Shown: positions 6,572 to 15,446, counted from the first letter of the stretch. The stretch: 35,060 bases of DNA from Nanobdellota archaeon (GCA_021794235.1 JAJYRE010000006.1:1-35060); one strand, 5' to 3'. Translations and numbers: made by a program. The notes: generated by a model not told the origin, from the sequence alone.

Positions 6572-8653
6572 ATGCAGCTGATAATAGCAGAGAAGAGCAC
6601 AGCGGCAGAAACTATCGCTAAGAACCTGGGAGAATCAAGATTAAAGACCCAGGAGTTCGGACCTGTCAAAGTATGGTTCACTAAAATAAACGGCGAAGAG
6701 TCTGTAGTTGTCCCTCTTAAAGGTCACATAAAGGAAGTGGTCTACCCAGACACATTCAAGAAATGGAATGAAGAAACGCTTCTAAAAATGGTCGACTCAA
6801 AGCTGAATTATGTACCTCTGGCTCCTGAAAATATAGAAGTCATAAACAAATTCTCCGGAAAGGCGGATAAGGTGATAATAGCGACAGACTATGACACCGA
6901 AGGGGAGTCTATAGGCTTCGAAGCCATAGATGTGGTCAAGGAGAAAAACAAAAAGGCCAAGATATACAGAAGCGTCTTCTCATCATTAACACAAAAAGAG
7001 CTGATGGAGGCGTTCAAAAATCTGCAGAAGCCGAACAAGAACCTCTCGGACAGCGCGGATGCGAGAAGGGAGATAGACCTCATACTGGGTGCGGTTCTAA
7101 CCAGATTCATATCGTTGTCCGCAAAAAGACTCGGAAATTCCTTCCTGTCCATTGGGAGGGTCCAGACGCCAACGCTGACGCTGATAGTCGACAGAGACGC
7201 CGAGAGGAGGGCGTTCAAGCCGGAGAAGTACTCCAGGTTTCTTGCGACCCTCGAAAGCGCCGGTACCGCCTTCGTAGCTGAACACAGCGAAGGAAAGATA
7301 TTCGATTCTGACATCATAGACAGAGTAAGAAAACTGAAAAACACTACGAAAGGAACTGTAGATTCCGTAACTAAAAAAGTCAGACAGGTCACGCCGCCGA
7401 AGCCGTTCAATACTACGGACTTTTTGAGGAGCGCGGCCGCAATAGGATTCAGCGTACCTAACGCGATGAGGATAGTCCAGGGGCTTTACATGAAAGGTTA
7501 CGTTTCTTACCCGCGTACCGACAGCGAAGCATATCCTCCGACACTCAATCTTAAGGAGATACTGCAGGAGCTTTCAAAATCCAATTCGTACAAGAAACAC
7601 GTCGACGAGATAATAAAATCTGGAGAGCTCCACCCTACAAAGGGTAAAGAAGCGAAGGATCACCCACCCATCCATCCGGTAAAGGTACCCGACGTAAAGC
7701 TTTCCACACAGGAGGCTAGAATATTTGACCTGATAACCAGAAGATTCCTGGCTACGCTTTCAAAAGAGTCCAAGGAGGAAGTCATATCCGTAAAAATAAA
7801 CGTGAAGGGGGAGATTTTCGTGGCTAAGGGCTCGAAGGTAATAAACCCTGGCTGGAGAAGCGTCTACACATACTCAAAATACGAGGAAAACATCCTTCCC
7901 GAGATTACGGAGAAGGCTAAGCTAAACATAAAGTCGATAAACGAGATTGAGGACCAGACGAATCCCCCTCCACACTATTCCCAGGGAGGCATACTTAAGG
8001 CGATGGAGGATCTCAACCTGGGTACGAAGGCTACAAGACCCGAGATGCTGAAAAAACTGATGGAGAGAAGATACATATCCGCCAGCAAGACGCTTATACC
8101 GAGTGAGGTAGCGTTCGCGGTCATAGAGAACCTGAAGAAGATATCAAAGGATCTTACGGGCCCGGGTCTGACTGCGCTCCTTGAAGCAGAGATGAAAAGG
8201 ATAGAGGCGGGGGAAAAGAGCAAGGATGACGTTGTCAACGAATCGAGAGAGCTTGTTAAGGATATACTTAACGACCTTCTGAAGAAGAAGAGCACGATAA
8301 AAGAGCTGATGCACGAGGCTCTCCTGAAACAGTACGTTTTCGGCAAGTGCCCGAGAAGCGGAGGGGATCTTAAGATGATAATATCAAAGAAAACCCACAA
8401 GAGATTCGTAGGCTGCGCTGACTATCCAAAGTGCCATTTCGGAATGCCGTTGCCGCAGTCCGGTTACATGTTCATATCCCCACAGACTTGTCCGAAGTGC
8501 GGAATCCATATGGTGGAATGGAGGGGTAAGGAAAGCAAGAGAACCTACATATTCTGCGTCAATCCGAGCTGCCAGAAAGAAAAGAAAGAGGCAAAGGAAG
8601 CAAAAGAGGCGGCAGCCGGTAAAAAGAAGAAAACTGCTAAAAGCAAAGAATAG
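6572..8653 (+). CDS. topA: DNA topoisomerase I (type IA)
   Basis: A 693-aa type IA topoisomerase, which relaxes negative supercoils by single-strand passage. Seen: TOPRIM domain with IIAEKS (4-9) and the metal-binding DYDTEGE (106-112), SADARREIDLILG, GNSFLSIGRVQTPTL, and the catalytic tyrosine Y313 in SYPRTD. The C-terminal part carries two zinc-finger modules (CPRSGG...CADYPKC and CPKCG...CVNPSC, about residues 589-670) and a Lys/Glu/Ala-rich tail. The length fits archaeal TopA. All active-site residues are intact and there is no helicase domain, so this is not reverse gyrase. It has its own palindromic TATA box 26 nt upstream and faces aEF1A across a hairpin terminator. Confidence 0.95.
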   Translation: MQLIIAEKSTAAETIAKNLGESRLKTQEFGPVKVWFTKINGEESVVVPLKGHIKEVVYPDTFKKWNEETLLKMVDSKLNYVPLAPENIEVINKFSGKADKVIIATDYDTEGESIGFEAIDVVKEKNKKAKIYRSVFSSLTQKELMEAFKNLQKPNKNLSDSADARREIDLILGAVLTRFISLSAKRLGNSFLSIGRVQTPTLTLIVDRDAERRAFKPEKYSRFLATLESAGTAFVAEHSEGKIFDSDIIDRVRKLKNTTKGTVDSVTKKVRQVTPPKPFNTTDFLRSAAAIGFSVPNAMRIVQGLYMKGYVSYPRTDSEAYPPTLNLKEILQELSKSNSYKKHVDEIIKSGELHPTKGKEAKDHPPIHPVKVPDVKLSTQEARIFDLITRRFLATLSKESKEEVISVKINVKGEIFVAKGSKVINPGWRSVYTYSKYEENILPEITEKAKLNIKSINEIEDQTNPPPHYSQGGILKAMEDLNLGTKATRPEMLKKLMERRYISASKTLIPSEVAFAVIENLKKISKDLTGPGLTALLEAEMKRIEAGEKSKDDVVNESRELVKDILNDLLKKKSTIKELMHEALLKQYVFGKCPRSGGDLKMIISKKTHKRFVGCADYPKCHFGMPLPQSGYMFISPQTCPKCGIHMVEWRGKESKRTYIFCVNPSCQKEKKEAKEAKEAAAGKKKKTAKSKE

Positions 8654-8665
8654 AAAAATAAAAAC

Positions 8666-8698
8666 AGTGCGCTACGTAAAAATTACGTAAGCGACACT
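8666..8698. terminator. Bidirectional hairpin between topA and aEF1A
   Basis: An inverted repeat in the 58-bp convergent gap: arms 8666-8679 and 8683-8698 pair over 14 bp with a 3-nt loop (AAA) and two single bulged A residues (8689, 8694). A/T-rich runs flank it on both sides, giving a T-rich stretch 3' of the hairpin on either strand. It can therefore act as a shared transcript-end structure for topA (plus) and aEF1A (minus). Archaeal termination mainly uses U-tracts, so the hairpin may instead protect mRNA ends. Confidence 0.6.
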
Positions 8699-8711
8699 TT
8701 TCTGTCTAAGT

Positions 8712-9983
8712 TTAAGTCTTAGCTACTAAGTCTATGCATCTTCCGGCCGCGATTGTAAGACCCATGTCCCTGATTGCAAATCCTGCAAGCTGGGGGATTG
8801 TGTCTGCCTTCTCTATCGAAAGCGGCTTAAGAGGCTCCAGCACGACTATAGCTGCGTCACCCTGCTTTATTGTTGCCGGGTTTTCTTCTGCTGTAGCACC
8901 TGTCTTAGGGTCAAGCCTTCTAAGTATTTTCTTGAACCTTACAGGCACCTGTGCCGTGTGTACGTGAAGTACCGGGCTGTATCCTGCGGATATTGCCGTA
9001 GGGTGGTTAAGTACTATTATCTGTGCTGTAAACTCAGTTACTACCGTAGGTGGCGCTGAAACAAGGCCTGCTACGTCTCCTCTCTTTATCTGCTCCTTTT
9101 CAACACCTCTTACGTTGAAGCCGATGTTGTCTCCAGGACCAGCCTGATCAAGAGTCTGGTAGTGCATCTGCACGGACTTTACTTCAGCCTGAACATGCGA
9201 AGGCTCGAAAGTTATCTTGTCTCCCGGCTTTATTATTCCGCTGACTACCTTTCCGACAGGCACTGTTCCTACTCCCTGAATGGAGTATACATCCTCTATC
9301 GGGATTCTAAGAGGTAAAGTTGTAGGTCTCTCTGGTAGAGGAAGTGCGTTAAGTGCTTCCAAAAGAGTAGGGCCTGTGTACCAAGGCATCTTTTCGCTCT
9401 TCTTAGCGAGGTTAAGTCCGTCCTTTGAGGAGATTGGTATGTAGTGAAGCTGCTCTGCGTTGGAATACGAAGCCTTTACAACCTTCATTACGTCCTCTTT
9501 GACCGCCTTGTATTTGGCCTCGTCGAAGTTAAGGAGGTCCATCTTGTTAAGTGCTATTATTACGTTCTTTATACCGAACACTCTCGAAAGGTATATGTGC
9601 TCCCTAGTCTGCTGCATTACACCCTCTTTTGCGTCTACTACAAGAACTGCCGCGTCGGCTTCCGATGCACCGGTAATCATATTCTTTATGAAGTCTACGT
9701 GTCCAGGTGCGTCGATTATTGTAAATTCGTACTTCTCTGTTGTGAACTTCTTGTGGCTAAGGTCGATTGTTACACCCTTCTTCCTTTCCTCACCGGAGGT
9801 ATCAAGGAAGTAAGCGAACTCAAATTCTACCTTTCCTAAAGTCTCAATTTCCTTCTGTATCTTTGCCTTATCCTGCTCGCTGAAGTTTCCGGTCTCGAAC
9901 AGCAATCTTCCGACTGTCGTTGACTTACCGGAGTCTACGTGCCCTATGAAGATAAGATTCATGTGTGGTTTTCCTTCTGTCAT
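8712..9983 (-). CDS. Translation elongation factor aEF1A
   Basis: A 423-aa GTPase delivering aminoacyl-tRNA to the ribosome. Seen: G1 GHVDSGKST (14-22), switch I RKKGVTIDLSHKKF, G3 DAPGHVDF, G4 NKMD, followed by EF-Tu domains 2 and 3 (PLRIPIEDVYSIQGVGTVPVGKV, and GRCIDLVAKT-type ending). Length and motifs are those of archaeal EF-1 alpha. A Shine-Dalgarno-like GGTGA lies about 7 nt upstream of the ATG, unlike the mostly leaderless neighbours. Upstream, a perfect tandem 10-bp repeat (10008-10027) lies next to AT-rich promoter-like sequence. It stands alone, convergent with topA. Codon choice looks somewhat biased (frequent CTT and TCT), consistent with high expression, though I did not quantify it. 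Confidence 0.96.
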   Translation of the reverse strand: MTEGKPHMNLIFIGHVDSGKSTTVGRLLFETGNFSEQDKAKIQKEIETLGKVEFEFAYFLDTSGEERKKGVTIDLSHKKFTTEKYEFTIIDAPGHVDFIKNMITGASEADAAVLVVDAKEGVMQQTREHIYLSRVFGIKNVIIALNKMDLLNFDEAKYKAVKEDVMKVVKASYSNAEQLHYIPISSKDGLNLAKKSEKMPWYTGPTLLEALNALPLPERPTTLPLRIPIEDVYSIQGVGTVPVGKVVSGIIKPGDKITFEPSHVQAEVKSVQMHYQTLDQAGPGDNIGFNVRGVEKEQIKRGDVAGLVSAPPTVVTEFTAQIIVLNHPTAISAGYSPVLHVHTAQVPVRFKKILRRLDPKTGATAEENPATIKQGDAAIVVLEPLKPLSIEKADTIPQLAGFAIRDMGLTIAAGRCIDLVAKT

Positions 9984-10007
9984 ATTCTAATCACCTTTTT
10001 AAAATAT

Positions 10008-10027
10008 TCGATTTTTATCGATTTTTA
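10008..10027 (-). repeat. Tandem 10-bp repeat in the aEF1A promoter/leader
   Basis: TCGATTTTTA occurs twice in direct succession (10008-10017 and 10018-10027), 25-44 nt upstream of the aEF1A ATG. Within it, TCGAT and ATCGA also form a 5-bp inverted repeat with a 4-nt spacer. It overlaps the region where the TATA box and transcription start of this highly expressed gene should lie. The function is unknown. Confidence 0.5.
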
Positions 10028-10030
10028 ATA

Positions 10031-10268
10031 TACTATAGAGAAACATTTATTATTTAAATCTTTTGTTTAGAAATTTTCGAGGTAAAACAAATGAAACGAC
10101 GGGTTAAATACGGCGCGAATCAGGGTCGCACGTTTTTTATGGTACTAAACTGCCGTTTACTGCGGCCTATTATAATTAAGCTTGTTACTGCATAAAAGTC
10201 GATATAAGAAGCGGTTTCCTGTCATTATTATAATTCTAAAAAGAAATTCTATCAAAAGCATAATAAGC
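10031..10268. other. Non-coding stretch between aEF1A and a membrane-protein gene
   Basis: The gap between aEF1A (start 9983) and the next gene (10307) is 323 bp. Its outer parts are AT-rich promoter sequence. The centre (10091-10167) is richer in GC and holds two short potential hairpins: GCGA/TCGC (10115-10118 with 10126-10129), followed by six T residues at 10133-10138, and GCCG/CGGC (10152-10155 with 10163-10166). TTTAAAT lies upstream at about 10052-10058. This could encode a short RNA ending at the T-run, but no known RNA family was recognised and no credible protein is encoded. Confidence 0.3.
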
Positions 10269-10269
10269 G

Positions 10270-10276
10270 TATATAA
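10270..10276 (+). promoter_or_regulatory. TATA box of the membrane-protein gene
   Basis: TATATAA is centred 34 nt before the ATG at 10307. Because a GTG at 10277 (same frame) directly abuts this box, transcription would start downstream of it, which decides for the ATG start. Confidence 0.6.
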
Positions 10277-10306
10277 GTGAGAAATTTATTAAAATTAAAT
10301 AAAGAA

Positions 10307-10867
10307 ATGGAAAAGAAAGTAAACTACAACAAACGTTTCATATCGTTCATTCTGGCGATGCTGTCAGGCATCACCGCCATAGCCAGCGCTGTAGCCGCAC
10401 TTGTTATAAACTGGGGTATATTGGTGTCCAATACCGGCACGTTATCTAGCAACATCTACAATTCATTGCTCAACGTATACGGATATCTTAACGTGACGGT
10501 AAACACGTCCCAGGTCCTGCAATACGCCCAAAACCTTGCAACCGTAGAATCTTACCTGCAGCAGGGTCTTTTCGTGTTCATACCTCTTATGATAATAGCA
10601 GGAGCATTCATGATAGTGTCCGCAATGTTCATAAAATCGAAGAACAAGGAGAGGGAGAGGATGGGAACAATATATACCGTGATATTCTCCATTCTGACGC
10701 TGATAGGATTCATGGTATACCTAGTCTTAAACCCGACAGCGTTCATAGCACTGTTCAGCTACCTTGGCAGTGGGGGATCAACTGCGTATCTTGTATACGG
10801 CCTATTCATGAGCTACATAATACTCGGTGTATTATCGACTATAGTTAAACTTACAGACAAGGAATAG
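10307..10867 (+). CDS. Integral membrane protein, function unknown
   Basis: About 186 aa from the ATG at 10307 (a GTG at 10277 would add ten residues but lies against the TATA box). Seen: a short basic N-terminus MEKKVNYNKRF, then hydrophobic segments at about residues 11-32, 80-105, 118-140 and 155-177, suggesting four membrane helices. A polar, Asn/Ser-rich loop (about 38-78, with NVT and NTS sequons) separates TM1 from TM2, and a basic cytosolic loop KSKNKERERMG joins TM2 and TM3. By the positive-inside rule both termini would be cytosolic and the long loop outside. I do not recognise the family. The CBS-domain gene follows on the same strand 36 nt downstream, but that gene has its own Shine-Dalgarno and possible TATA box. 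Confidence 0.8.
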   Translation: MEKKVNYNKRFISFILAMLSGITAIASAVAALVINWGILVSNTGTLSSNIYNSLLNVYGYLNVTVNTSQVLQYAQNLATVESYLQQGLFVFIPLMIIAGAFMIVSAMFIKSKNKERERMGTIYTVIFSILTLIGFMVYLVLNPTAFIALFSYLGSGGSTAYLVYGLFMSYIILGVLSTIVKLTDKE

Positions 10868-10903
10868 GTAGATATTTATTTCTTAAATGCTAGGAGAATA
10901 TTC

Positions 10904-11992
10904 ATGAACGTTTCAAAGATAATGACAAGGAAGGTCCTTTGTGCTGATGCAAACCTGCCTATAGACAAAGTAATAGAGCTGATGGATTCCAAGAACGTAA
11001 AGGAACTCCCTGTACTGCAGAAAAAGAAGTACGTTGGACTGCTGACATACTATGATGTTATCTCCGTTGATGCTATGCGCGCCAAGAAGGCGATAGACCT
11101 TGCAAAGAAGGTTCCTGTCATATACCAGCGTGATTCCATAGACAAGACGATACAGCTGATGCAGAGCACGGGTGTAGGCGCACTGCCTGTGGTGGATGAG
11201 GACAAGAAGCTGATAGGTATAGTATCGGACTATGATGTCCTTAAACTGCTGATAAACAGCAGAGTATTCGATTCCATAAAGGTGGAGGACCTGGTTATAA
11301 AGAGATTTCCGATACTCAGAACTGAGGATACCATCGGAAGGGCACAGAACCTGGCAGCGATAAACAAGATAGACAGTCTGCCTATAATAGACAACTTCGG
11401 AAAACTCGTCGGGGAAGTTATGATAGCCGACATATTCAACTATATGTTCAATAAGAGGCTTACAAGCACAAACAAGGGCAAGAAGGATCCCGACAAGAAG
11501 GATTACTCCTACAATGAAGTTAATGTAATGGAAGTAGCCAGGAAGGAGCTCCCTAAGATATACCTGAATCTAAACCTCAGAAAGGCCCTGGAGATGATGC
11601 TAACAGCGAAGGTTAAGGGTACGACGGTCATAGACAACGATAACAGGCCCGTCGGTATACTGAGCAGGCTGAAGATACTAGACCTTCTTGCAGCCAAGAA
11701 TATAGGGGACAGTATAGATATAGAAGTTTCGGGAGATTACGACTGGGACTTCATAATAATGATAAGAACCCTGATAAACAGGAAGGAATCCATACTCTAC
11801 AACGCCGGCGGTATCAATAAGATAAAGATACACATCAAAAAGATACGAGACGTCACTGGCAAATACCAGATGAACATGACTGCGTTCGGAAAGAAAAGAT
11901 ACAATCTTAAGGTCGATGGAGTGATAAAGGAAGTGCTCTTCCAGGAGCTTATCGACAAGTTAGAGAACGGAATAGAACATCTTAGGGACTGA
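10904..11992 (+). CDS. Four-CBS-domain protein with HPF-like C-terminal domain
   Basis: A 362-aa soluble protein. Seen: four CBS units, roughly residues 5-60 (MTRKVLCADANLPIDKVIELM...VGLLTYYDVI), 67-120 (ALPVVDEDKKLIGIVSDYDVLKLL), 125-185 and 205-265 (GTTVIDNDNRPVGILSRLKILDLL), arranged as two Bateman modules that usually bind adenine nucleotides. The last 100 residues (SGDYDWDFIIMI ... KIKIHIKKI...GKYQMNMTAFGKK...LFQELIDKLENGIEHL) have the beta-alpha-beta-beta-beta-alpha pattern of ribosome hibernation factor HPF/RaiA. CBS proteins acting as ribosome-hibernation factors are known in archaea (Dri in Pyrobaculum). I infer an energy-sensing ribosome-silencing protein. AGGAG lies 7 nt before the ATG. 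The gene ends one base before DP2, which is convergent. Confidence 0.85.
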   Translation: MNVSKIMTRKVLCADANLPIDKVIELMDSKNVKELPVLQKKKYVGLLTYYDVISVDAMRAKKAIDLAKKVPVIYQRDSIDKTIQLMQSTGVGALPVVDEDKKLIGIVSDYDVLKLLINSRVFDSIKVEDLVIKRFPILRTEDTIGRAQNLAAINKIDSLPIIDNFGKLVGEVMIADIFNYMFNKRLTSTNKGKKDPDKKDYSYNEVNVMEVARKELPKIYLNLNLRKALEMMLTAKVKGTTVIDNDNRPVGILSRLKILDLLAAKNIGDSIDIEVSGDYDWDFIIMIRTLINRKESILYNAGGINKIKIHIKKIRDVTGKYQMNMTAFGKKRYNLKVDGVIKEVLFQELIDKLENGIEHLRD

Positions 11993-14900
11993 TCAGAACG
12001 CAAGAAGAGAAGTCTGTTTTTCCTGCTGCTTTTCTCCAAATACGCTGTCCAGAGTTATCTTTATCAGCTCAAGTTCGTTCTTTAGGTACTTTGGTATATC
12101 GTAGTTGTTGGCTATCTCCAGAGAAACTTTGAGGTATTTTTTAACGTTGCCTTCACTGGATGTAAGGACCAGATTCCCGCCGCATTTCCTGCACTTGCCG
12201 AGAAGCGGGGCCCGCTTGTACCTCTCGTTGCATTTTACGCACCTGAACTCTTCCGTTCCGAACCTCCTGAGGTTTCCCTTAATGTCCTTTATAAAATGCT
12301 TCTCTATGATTATCCTTGCGGTGTCGGCTAGATCCACCGCCCTTATCATTTTCTGGAGCTTCATCTGGGATGTCACCTTGTCCATCATAGTCTCCAGCGT
12401 CTTGTATGATGAAACATTTACTCCATAGTTTATGTTTTCGGTGTCGTGGGTGAAGTAAATTGTCGCGTCCGGATCCTTGAGTATGGACTTAACCTGCTTG
12501 ATTTTAACGTCGGAAGGCTTTGGATAGTTGAGTGTAGCCTCATAGAATTCCTTTGGGTATTTGTCCACTATATCCAGATTGTAGGCCTCCGCATCTATGC
12601 TGTTGATGTCTAGTACCGTAGAGATAACAAGCGGGGAATCCATATACCTCGCTCCTCTGGTATCCGGCAGGAGTTCTCTATCAAAGTTCAGAAGCATGTC
12701 CGTAAGAAGTAGGAGTGCAGCTTCGTCTCCATCGCAGTTTCTTCTCATAGCCGCGTGGAAGAACGGATGCGCAAATAGCCCCTGTGTCTTTGAGAATCCG
12801 ATTATCCTCCCTACCGTACCGGAAGAGGTGTGCGGAGCGAGGCCGACGACAAGCTTTCCTATAAGATCCTGTTTGGAATTTACATTCATTATTTTTTCCC
12901 TCTTGTAGTATCTGACCATCAAATCGTCTATAAACTGAGAAACCCTGAAGAATACCTCGGATGCGTTCTCATTCTGGTCGCCGTAGGTAGGTAGTATTAT
13001 ATCCTGCGGCCTGAGCTGGAGTATCTGCTCATTGCTTGTTAACTCTTTTCCGTATACATCCTTATCGTAGCCGAGTTCTTTTAGCTTATCTATTCCGACT
13101 TCTATCTCCTTCGGTTTAAAATGCGTTATCGGCACTTCTATCGCATCAAAACGCACTGTACCGTCCTTGTTAACGTTTAGTTTGTACTGGGACCTGAGTA
13201 TCCCTTTTTCAAGCGGTTCTATGTCCCCTGAAGAATTGAATACTCCCTTGACTCCTTTTATCATTGCAGGCCTTTCCTTTATTCCCAGGTTCAGGAATGC
13301 CCTGTCAAGATACTCCTTAAGGTTTATCCTGACCTTTGATTTCTTAAGGGTCGGCTTCCCGTGATGCACTAGCTCGTTCGTCTTTGCCATACACACCCTG
13401 CAGTAGTACATGCGCCTTGTCGGATTTCCGCACACTTCGCACTTCTGGTATATGGAGTCCCTCTTGCAGTTATCGCAGACTAACATTCCGTAATCGGCCG
13501 TTATAAACACCTTATCCGCCGCATTTATTATATTCCTTGAAGGTCCGCCGCCGTCTGCTATAGGGAAGATAACATTCGGGTTTGTATCCATCTCACGCAT
13601 CTTCGCTTTTTCCGGCCTACCGAGCCTACCGCCGATAAAAGTCCCTGCGGAATCCATTATCCGGAGTCCGCTTAGCTCGCTGAGCACATCCAGGTTTGAT
13701 TTGCCTTCCTTAAACTTCAGGACTGCTTCATCAAAGTTCAGCTTGCCGTATCCCAGCGTATACAGTAAAGAATCCGCGTTATCCACAATTATATCCTCGA
13801 TAACGTAATGCTCTGCACCGAGTAGCTCTAAAGTCCTCTTCGCACCGCTGTCATACTTCAGTCTAAGAACTTTGTGCTCCTTGCCTGAAATAGATGTCTG
13901 AATCTCCACCTTTGCGTGGGTGTAGATATATTCTAAAAGATAGCGTAGCTGGCTCTGGGATACCTGGGACCAGAAGTACAGGAACCTCGGATGCAGTGGC
14001 ACAGAATATTTTGAAGAAATTTCGAGGTAATCCTCGAAGCTGATTGCGTTCTTAGAGGCAGAGACCGCATCGTCTCCGATACTCTCAACTATCCTGTCCC
14101 ACCACTCATCAACAAATGGGGATGGCATTAACAGATGCCCCTGTTCTGAGAAGTCGCCATAACTAAACAGCACGTCACCTAGGTATAGTATCTCGGATAT
14201 CTTATCAAGAACGAGGTTAGCCTCCTCCATCGTATTGATTTTCTTTACTCTTCCGTCCTTCAGCTTAACTGTTGGTCCGTCTACGGTTGAGCAGGGGGTT
14301 ACGGCGCACGCCTTACCTGGAAGCTCTACCCTGAGCTGTGAGCCCGTGGCTATAAAGTCCAATAGTATCTTGTTTGTTGCGGGATTGACAGATGCAGCGG
14401 CCAAGCCTGAAACCCTGCTCCTGCCGTATCTCAGCCTGAATCCGCCGCTGGTAAGCGGATAGGAAAATACGGGTCTGCCGGCTGCGAGCTCCTCCAGATA
14501 TCTGTAATTTGGAAGTACCTTCATTGTCTCATCGGTCTTCTGGCTGGATTCCGCATGAGCCAATTCCTTTATCTTAAGATATTCGTTTAGAAACTTAAAA
14601 TCGTCTGTTATCTTATAACCATCTGAGATATTTTTGAGAGTCTTGTTTACTTTTGCCGCTTTCTGGGAAAAACCCTCGCACATCACAAGACACACCCCTC
14701 CTCTGATCTTATTGGTTTTTATCCTTGGCAGGTTCTTATAGGCTGAAACTTCCCTATCAGAAGTAGGGTCTCCTTCTATCTCTATTGGTATATTGTGCAT
14801 AATGAAGTCCAGTTCAGGGCCGCTGGGCATATACTGGAGCCTTGCCTCATAGTCATTATAATCTGTTACTTCCACTTTTATCCTGCTTATCTCCTGTTCA

Positions 14901-15415
14901 TCGGGATCATATTTTCCAAGATCGAATGCGGCTCTGAGAGTATCGGCTATTACAACAACCGATGCCGCTGCCGTACCGCCCGCTCCTCTTATCGGCCCGC
15001 CAAAATAACAGGCAAGATAGTCATTACCGTCTCTTCTTTTCTTCAGCTCTAGTCCGACAAAACCCTCCAGCGGCGCTGACACGATTGCAGAAGTTATGTA
15101 AGCAAGACCTACTCTTATTCCCATCTCCAGGGCGTCGTGAAGGTTTTCAAACTGTATGAATTTTGATTGTGCGGTTGCTACGGCACTGTCAAGAGCAACT
15201 CTCCAGTCATTCGGCGAATACTTGCTCTCTGCCTGCCTTATGAAATCCGCTAGACCGCTGTTTAGAAGTTTCGGGTTCAGTACGGATAAAAGACCCTCTA
15301 TCCTGGAAGCTATGTCTGCCGCTATCGGAACCTTTACCTCCTTGAATTTTTCTACCAGTTCGTATTGATGTGAGACTTCTGCAGAAATACCTCTGGTATA
15401 AGAATTATCGACCAT
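11993..15415 (-). CDS. polC: DNA polymerase D large subunit DP2
   Basis: The 1140-aa catalytic subunit of PolD, with a double-psi beta-barrel active site related to RNA polymerase. Seen: GGPIRGAGGTAAASV (139-153) in the N-terminal region, a zinc module CDNCKRDSIYQKCEVCG with a following CRVC at about 638-670, the catalytic NCDGDEA motif at about 891-897 with its metal-binding aspartates, a C-terminal zinc module CVKC...CRKCGG at about 1057-1080, and a terminal PCNA-interacting peptide QTSLLAF (1134-1140). There is no intein and the length is normal. It is transcribed alone from a TATA-containing inverted repeat centred 23 nt upstream. DP1 is on the same strand 8 kb away and PCNA 12 kb away. 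Identification is secure. Confidence 0.97.
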   Translation of the reverse strand: MVDNSYTRGISAEVSHQYELVEKFKEVKVPIAADIASRIEGLLSVLNPKLLNSGLADFIRQAESKYSPNDWRVALDSAVATAQSKFIQFENLHDALEMGIRVGLAYITSAIVSAPLEGFVGLELKKRRDGNDYLACYFGGPIRGAGGTAAASVVVIADTLRAAFDLGKYDPDEQEISRIKVEVTDYNDYEARLQYMPSGPELDFIMHNIPIEIEGDPTSDREVSAYKNLPRIKTNKIRGGVCLVMCEGFSQKAAKVNKTLKNISDGYKITDDFKFLNEYLKIKELAHAESSQKTDETMKVLPNYRYLEELAAGRPVFSYPLTSGGFRLRYGRSRVSGLAAASVNPATNKILLDFIATGSQLRVELPGKACAVTPCSTVDGPTVKLKDGRVKKINTMEEANLVLDKISEILYLGDVLFSYGDFSEQGHLLMPSPFVDEWWDRIVESIGDDAVSASKNAISFEDYLEISSKYSVPLHPRFLYFWSQVSQSQLRYLLEYIYTHAKVEIQTSISGKEHKVLRLKYDSGAKRTLELLGAEHYVIEDIIVDNADSLLYTLGYGKLNFDEAVLKFKEGKSNLDVLSELSGLRIMDSAGTFIGGRLGRPEKAKMREMDTNPNVIFPIADGGGPSRNIINAADKVFITADYGMLVCDNCKRDSIYQKCEVCGNPTRRMYYCRVCMAKTNELVHHGKPTLKKSKVRINLKEYLDRAFLNLGIKERPAMIKGVKGVFNSSGDIEPLEKGILRSQYKLNVNKDGTVRFDAIEVPITHFKPKEIEVGIDKLKELGYDKDVYGKELTSNEQILQLRPQDIILPTYGDQNENASEVFFRVSQFIDDLMVRYYKREKIMNVNSKQDLIGKLVVGLAPHTSSGTVGRIIGFSKTQGLFAHPFFHAAMRRNCDGDEAALLLLTDMLLNFDRELLPDTRGARYMDSPLVISTVLDINSIDAEAYNLDIVDKYPKEFYEATLNYPKPSDVKIKQVKSILKDPDATIYFTHDTENINYGVNVSSYKTLETMMDKVTSQMKLQKMIRAVDLADTARIIIEKHFIKDIKGNLRRFGTEEFRCVKCNERYKRAPLLGKCRKCGGNLVLTSSEGNVKKYLKVSLEIANNYDIPKYLKNELELIKITLDSVFGEKQQEKQTSLLAF

Positions 15416-15429
15416 ACACTTCTAAACTC

Positions 15430-15446
15430 CCTATAAAATTTATAGG
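15430..15446 (-). promoter_or_regulatory. Promoter of DP2 within an inverted repeat
   Basis: CCTATAAA and TTTATAGG form an 8-bp perfect inverted repeat around a central A (15438), 23 nt upstream of the DP2 ATG at 15415. It contains a good TATA box and predicts a leaderless mRNA. The symmetry may simply reflect the TATA element. Confidence 0.55.

Noticed and set aside
10091-10195. A 34-codon reading frame with GAGG 8 nt upstream in the gap after aEF1A
   Set aside because: All five arginines use CGN codons while neighbouring genes use AGA/AGG almost throughout, the product has no recognisable features, and hairpins plus a T-run lie inside it.
10891-10899. TAGGAGAAT, identical to one arm of the trmB palindrome, upstream of the CBS gene
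   Set aside because: It lacks the second arm and is explained as the Shine-Dalgarno of the CBS gene; a single 9-mer match in 35 kb can occur by chance.
11993-15415. Search for inteins in PolD DP2
   Set aside because: The protein is of normal length and the NCDGDEA region is uninterrupted; no Hint or LAGLIDADG motifs seen.
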